Source: Actinomycetota bacterium (GTDB lineage: Bacteria; Actinomycetota; Actinomycetes; Nanopelagicales; Nanopelagicaceae). From it: DNA of 64,000 nt. The notes below the pieces were generated by a model. That model was not told the origin of the DNA. It saw only the letters and a program-made list of their open reading frames with translations, and searched no databases. This document shows, piece after piece, positions 59,597 through 64,000 of this stretch; position 1 is the first letter of the stretch; each line of letters opens with the position of its first letter. The position numbers and the translations under genes were made by a program. The stretch lies in assembly GCA_026393035.1 (NCBI GenBank), contig JAPLAY010000062.1, forward strand, positions 1-64,000. Reading direction: 5' to 3'.

Positions 59597-60688
59597 ATGG
59601 CGCTAACAAGTATTCCAACGCCAGAACAAATTAAGCGTCTGCCTAAAGCTGTAATTCATGATCATCTCGACGGTGGATTGCGACCTGAAACTATTATCGA
59701 ACTTGCACGTGAAATTAATTATGCGCTACCAGCAAACGAACCAGAAGCTTTGGCTGATTGGTTTTATGAAGCGTGTAATTCAGGATCGCTAGTTCGGTAT
59801 ATCGAAACTTTTGAACACACGATTGCCGTGATGCAGACTAAAGAGGCGATTGCCAGAGTCGCGAAAGAATGTGCCCTTGATTTAGCAAGAGATGGTGTTG
59901 TTTACGCAGAGGTTCGTGGCGCTCCTGAACTCTTTACTCAAAAGGGTTTAACTCTTGATGAAGTTATCGAAGCGACAATTGCGGGATATCGCGAAGGAGA
60001 AGCAGCAGCAAAGTCTGAAGGTTTAACTATCCGCGTGGAATCACTTCTCTGTGCGCTTCGCCAAAATCCACATGCGCAAGAAGTAGCGGAGAAAGTAGTT
60101 AAATATCGCGACCTCGGAGTCGTTGGATTTGATATCGCTGGCCCCGAAGATGGTTTCCCGCCAACAAATCAATTAGATACTTTTAATTATCTACGACAAG
60201 AGGATGCACACTTCACTATTCATGCCGGTGAGGCATATGGCTTACCGTCAATCTGGCAGGCAATTCAAATGTGCGGAGCCGAAAGACTTGGACATGGCGT
60301 TCGCATAATTGAAGATATCGACTTCTCGGGAAGTAAGCCGATACTAGGTCGACTATCTGCCTACGTTCGCGATCGTCGAATTCCACTGGAACTTTGTCCT
60401 ACTTCAAATTTGCAGACTGGGGCAGCAAAGACAATTGCAACTCATCCAATTGGTGCACTTGCAAAACTTAGATTTCGCGTAACTATTAATACCGATAACC
60501 GGCTTATGAGTCGCACATCTATGACCAATGAAATGGTTGAAGTTGTAAAAGCATTTAATTGGAATTTCGCGGACCTGCAACGAGTAACAATCAACGCGCT
60601 GAAGAGCTCTTTCATACCTTTCGAAGAGCGTCTTTCAATAATCGAAGAGATAGTTAAGCCTGGTTATTTAGCTATAGCTAGCGAATAA
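59597..60688 (+). CDS. add: Adenosine deaminase
   Basis: LPKAVIHDHLDGGLRPETI, HAGEAYGLPSIWQAI, LGHGVRI, ELCPTSNLQTGA. Confidence 0.93.
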   Translation: MALTSIPTPEQIKRLPKAVIHDHLDGGLRPETIIELAREINYALPANEPEALADWFYEACNSGSLVRYIETFEHTIAVMQTKEAIARVAKECALDLARDGVVYAEVRGAPELFTQKGLTLDEVIEATIAGYREGEAAAKSEGLTIRVESLLCALRQNPHAQEVAEKVVKYRDLGVVGFDIAGPEDGFPPTNQLDTFNYLRQEDAHFTIHAGEAYGLPSIWQAIQMCGAERLGHGVRIIEDIDFSGSKPILGRLSAYVRDRRIPLELCPTSNLQTGAAKTIATHPIGALAKLRFRVTINTDNRLMSRTSMTNEMVEVVKAFNWNFADLQRVTINALKSSFIPFEERLSIIEEIVKPGYLAIASE

Positions 60689-62284
60689 TTTTCCAAGCGC
60701 ATCACAAATCTCTTTGACGCTCTGATTCGCTTCCATCTCTTCACCGACAACTTCTATGTAGCTCTTTAACTTTGGCTCAGTTCCACTTGGTCTAATAATT
60801 ATGCGGACGTTTTCGCCAGCCCAAAGCCGAAAACCAACGGTCGGCAATTTGCTTGTAGTTAAATCTTCGAATGAGGTAATTTCAAAGTTGCCCAGCTTTT
60901 TTGGGGGATTGGCTTCGAGCTTCTGCAATATTGTTCTAATCACTGAAAGATCGCTGACTCGGATAGATAATTGTTCAGTCCGGTGGTAACCAATCTCGCG
61001 CCAGATTTCTGATAGATATTTTGAAACGCTCGAACCCTTAGCCAATAGCTCTGAATTGATTTGGGCAATTTTAAGAGCGGCAGAGATTCCATCTTTATCG
61101 TTAACCACCGTTGGATCAACGCAATAACCGATTGCTTCTTCGTATCCGAAGGCAAGGTTTTCGATCTTAGATAACCACTTGAATCCAGTAAGCGTTTCGA
61201 CAAATTGCGCACCAGAAGATTTTGCGATCTTCGAAAGCGCGCTTGAAGAAACTATGGTGGTTGCTAGAACTTTTCCGGTCATATTTGAAGATATTGCAAT
61301 GTAGTGACCGAGAAGAGTTCCTAATTCATCACCGCGCAACATCCGCCATTGATCTGATTCATCTCTTATTGCGATGGCACATCTATCGGCGTCAGGGTCA
61401 TTAGCAATTACTAAATCAGCGCGCTCTTTGATAGCTAATTTGATTGCTAAATCAATCGCACCTGGCTCCTCTGGATTGGGGAACGCTACTGTTGGAAAAT
61501 CCGGATCGGGTTCGGCTTGTTCAGTAACAAGTATCGGTTTGGAAAAATCAGCGCTCTTGAAAAGCGAGAGCAGAGTCTTGGTTCCGACACCATGCATTGC
61601 GGTGTAAACAATCTTGGATGGGACTGCTTCTTTTGCATTGCTTGCAGTTAATTCAAGATATTTTTCAATTAGATCTTCACCAATGATCTGCCAGTTAGTA
61701 CCTCTAGGACTGGGTGTTTTTACTTTAGATATTTGGTTGGATATTTCGCTATCTGCTGGTGTAACGATTTGGCTTCCAGAATAACTAACGCCATCAACGA
61801 TGCCACCTAGATAAACCTTGTAGCCATTATCAATTGCGGGGTTGTGGCTAGCGGTAACCATTACACCGCAATCCATCTTTAATTCATTTACTGCAAAGGC
61901 CAGAATTGGAGTTGGTAGTTCACGGGGTAAGACATAAACATCTAAACCAGCTCCAGCAAAAATCTCTGCACTCTCATTCAAAAATTCCTTTGAGCCATGT
62001 CTGGCATCGCGTCCGATTACAACTCTCGATAATCCACGAGATATTAAAAATTGTGCGATTCCTGCAGCAGTTCGTCCAACAACTGCGCGATTCATACCCG
62101 AAGGTCCTGGGCGAACTGGTCCACGAAGCCCAGCAGTTCCAAATTCTAGAAAACCGTTAAAAGACCTGTTTAACTCTTCAATATTTTCGCTATCGAGCCA
62201 ATCGCGCAACTGCTTAGAAGTTATGGGATCTGGATCGTTTGCAATCCATTCTTCAACTTCTAATCGCAACTGCTGGTTGATCAC
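60668..62284 (-). CDS. Phosphoglucomutase/phosphomannomutase family protein
   Basis: GVMVTASHNPAIDNGYKVYLGG, NDPDADRCAIA, RPSGTEPKLKSYIE. Confidence 0.93.
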   Translation of the reverse strand: MINQQLRLEVEEWIANDPDPITSKQLRDWLDSENIEELNRSFNGFLEFGTAGLRGPVRPGPSGMNRAVVGRTAAGIAQFLISRGLSRVVIGRDARHGSKEFLNESAEIFAGAGLDVYVLPRELPTPILAFAVNELKMDCGVMVTASHNPAIDNGYKVYLGGIVDGVSYSGSQIVTPADSEISNQISKVKTPSPRGTNWQIIGEDLIEKYLELTASNAKEAVPSKIVYTAMHGVGTKTLLSLFKSADFSKPILVTEQAEPDPDFPTVAFPNPEEPGAIDLAIKLAIKERADLVIANDPDADRCAIAIRDESDQWRMLRGDELGTLLGHYIAISSNMTGKVLATTIVSSSALSKIAKSSGAQFVETLTGFKWLSKIENLAFGYEEAIGYCVDPTVVNDKDGISAALKIAQINSELLAKGSSVSKYLSEIWREIGYHRTEQLSIRVSDLSVIRTILQKLEANPPKKLGNFEITSFEDLTTSKLPTVGFRLWAGENVRIIIRPSGTEPKLKSYIEVVGEEMEANQSVKEICDALGKLFASYS

Positions 62285-63099
62285 AATTGTTTTAGAACCT
62301 TTGCAAGCAATTCGCCCATTCGTCCGGCCGCAGCTTTTCCTGCTTCCATGACTTCGGTATGGCTCAATTTTTCGCCAGTAACTCCGGCTGCTGCATTTGT
62401 AACAAGTGAGATTCCAAGAACTTCAGCACCAAGTGCATGAGCCGCGATTGCTTCAGGGACAGTAGACATACCAACTAAATCGGCGCCCATGGTTCGCAAC
62501 ATATTAATTTCGGCAGGTGTTTCATATGCCGGACCACGCCAGTGCACATAGACACCTTCTGCGAGCGAGCTGTCTTCACCTTTTACTAGCTCTCTAATTC
62601 GCTTGCTGTATAAATCAGTTAGATCAACAAAATCAGCACCAATCAATGGGCTTGTTGCAGTCATTGAAATATGGTCACGAATCAATACTGGTTGTCCTAC
62701 TTTGTAATCGCGATTAATTCCACCACAAGCATTTGTGAGTACTACAACCTTGCATCCAGCTTTAACAGCGGTGCGGACACCATGAACAACTGGTTCTAGG
62801 CCTTTGCCTTCATAAAGATGAGTTCGGCCAAGAAAAACTAAAGCGTTAATAACTCCGTTTGCTCCTGCAATTTCATAAGAACGAATAAGTCCACCATGGC
62901 CAACAACTGTTGGTGCTGGAAAACCAGGAACATCGGTAACTGCAAATTCGTGCGTTGGTGTTCCAAGTGCATCAGTCGCTGGCATCCAGCCTGATCCCAT
63001 AACAAGTGCAACATCGTGTTTAGCTTTGCCAGTTAGCTCGGCAATTTTTGCGGCCGCAGCTACTGCAGTTCCGATTGGATCTGAATATAAATCGCTCAT
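62281..63099 (-). CDS. punA: Purine nucleoside phosphorylase
   Basis: VALVMGSGWMP, LTNACGGINRDYKVGQPVLIRDHISMT, VHWRGPAYETPAEINMLRTMGADLVGMSTVPEAIAA. Confidence 0.94.
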   Translation of the reverse strand: MSDLYSDPIGTAVAAAAKIAELTGKAKHDVALVMGSGWMPATDALGTPTHEFAVTDVPGFPAPTVVGHGGLIRSYEIAGANGVINALVFLGRTHLYEGKGLEPVVHGVRTAVKAGCKVVVLTNACGGINRDYKVGQPVLIRDHISMTATSPLIGADFVDLTDLYSKRIRELVKGEDSSLAEGVYVHWRGPAYETPAEINMLRTMGADLVGMSTVPEAIAAHALGAEVLGISLVTNAAAGVTGEKLSHTEVMEAGKAAAGRMGELLAKVLKQL

Positions 63100-63108
63100 A
63101 GTTGAAAT

Positions 63109-63723
63109 CTACTCGCTCTTGTCATGATCTCTAGAGCTCATGTTCGCCATATGGTGCTTGCGACAGAGAACCTCATAGAGAACTTCGGCGTCAGGTGCGG
63201 TATCTCCGGGCAGGAGTTGATCTCCTTCACGAGTCATGCGACCCCCAACTATGCGAGCATTGTGCGTAGCGCGCAGACCGCACCAACAGAGTGCTTCAAC
63301 TTGTAATGGGTTAACTCGATCAGCAAGTTCGATAAGTCGCATGGAACCTGGAAAAAGTGAAGTTCTAAAGTCGCTGAGAATTCCAAAGGCAAAGACATCA
63401 ACGTCCAAAATATCTACAATTCGCGCAAGTTGATCAATCTGTTCACTCTCATAAAATTGTGCTTCATCAAAGATCAAATAATCTAATTGACCATTCCTCT
63501 TCTGATGTTCAGATACAAATTCAAAAATATCCATGCCTGTCGAAACTTCAATTGCCGGACTTTGTAATCCAAGTCGTGAGGAAATTATTCCGGTTCCTGC
63601 TCGATCCTTGTTTGTGAAAACTAGCCCGTGCCGGCCGCGACTTTCATAGTTGTGTGCGGTCTGAAGTGCGAGAGTGGATTTACCGCTATCCATAGTTCCG
63701 CAGTAATAAATTAGTTGGGCCAT
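63109..63723 (-). CDS. tdk: Thymidine kinase
   Basis: YYCGTMDSGKSTLALQTAHN, LIFDEAQFYE, CWCGLRATHNARI. Confidence 0.95.
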   Translation of the reverse strand: MAQLIYYCGTMDSGKSTLALQTAHNYESRGRHGLVFTNKDRAGTGIISSRLGLQSPAIEVSTGMDIFEFVSEHQKRNGQLDYLIFDEAQFYESEQIDQLARIVDILDVDVFAFGILSDFRTSLFPGSMRLIELADRVNPLQVEALCWCGLRATHNARIVGGRMTREGDQLLPGDTAPDAEVLYEVLCRKHHMANMSSRDHDKSE

Positions 63724-63745
63724 GGCGGCAGTTTGTCATAGTCAG

Positions 63746-63767
63746 CCCTGATTGCTGAGTATCAGGG
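63746..63767 (-). other. 7-bp perfect hairpin between the end gene and tdk
   Basis: CCCTGAT-TGCTGAGT-ATCAGGG; no long T tract, so terminator status uncertain. Confidence 0.5.
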
Positions 63768-63790
63768 AAGTGGTGTCCATCGCTGAATGA

Positions 63791-64000
63791 CTAATTGCCT
63801 CGGAGATACTCCAGCACCTGGTTCGCGCTCCAACCTTTTGGATAAATCTTTGATAATTCATTTGCACCAGCTAAATCTGAGCCAAAAGTTACTAGCGGAA
63901 GTTCAGTTGTGCCATCGGCTCTAATTTGCCCAAGACCAATATCTGCCATCAACGCATTGCATAAACATTTGGAACGTGAGTTATGTTCCGAAGTTCCACC
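63791..64000 (-). CDS. C-terminal part of a nitronate-monooxygenase-like protein (partial)
   Basis: Minus strand reads GTSEHNSRSKCLCNALMADIGLGQIRADGTTELPLVTFGSDLAGANELSKIYPKGWSANQVLEYLRGN*; not in the supplied ORF track. Confidence 0.6.
   Translation of the reverse strand, partial: GGTSEHNSRSKCLCNALMADIGLGQIRADGTTELPLVTFGSDLAGANELSKIYPKGWSANQVLEYLRGN

Noticed and set aside
58833-59618. 261-aa ORF on the minus strand opposite deoA
   Set aside because: Low-complexity Ser/Ala/Pro composition, no recognisable motif, and entirely antisense to a well-conserved gene (plus its junction with add).

Overview
The window is gene-dense and AT-leaning, with very short intergenic gaps, many 1-8 bp gene overlaps and alternative start codons. 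Gene content and order (nadA-erpA-pfkB-desulfurase/tusA-ctaCDF, ctaE-qcrCAB, DUF3043, DUF4191, PimB-like GT4, TIGR01777) indicate a streamlined planktonic actinobacterium; an acI/Nanopelagicales-type organism is my inference from the sequence. Most of it is housekeeping: respiratory chain (aa3 oxidase plus bc1), lipoate and 2-oxoacid dehydrogenase genes, glnA, a B12 uptake operon with a cobalamin riboswitch, and a complete nucleoside uptake and salvage cluster. I saw no CRISPR array, rRNA, convincing tRNA, prophage or transposase. The observations most worth a second look are: (1) a cysteine-desulfurase homologue next to tusA that keeps the catalytic Cys loop but has lost the PLP-binding His-Lys; (2) apparent coordinated loss of the Mg2+-site ligands in cytochrome oxidase subunits I and II; (3) a leucyl aminopeptidase broken by an internal deletion that removes the metal-binding core; (4) a stand-alone Cas4/RecB-like nuclease with paired CxxC motifs and no CRISPR nearby; (5) a structured, unassigned 335 bp intergenic region between a glutamine amidotransferase and an aminotransferase; (6) a short regulator joining a histidine-kinase-like H-box to a LuxR HTH; (7) a 9-bp in-frame tandem repeat that multiplies start codons in a RibD-like gene. 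All homology calls are from reading motifs; no search was run.
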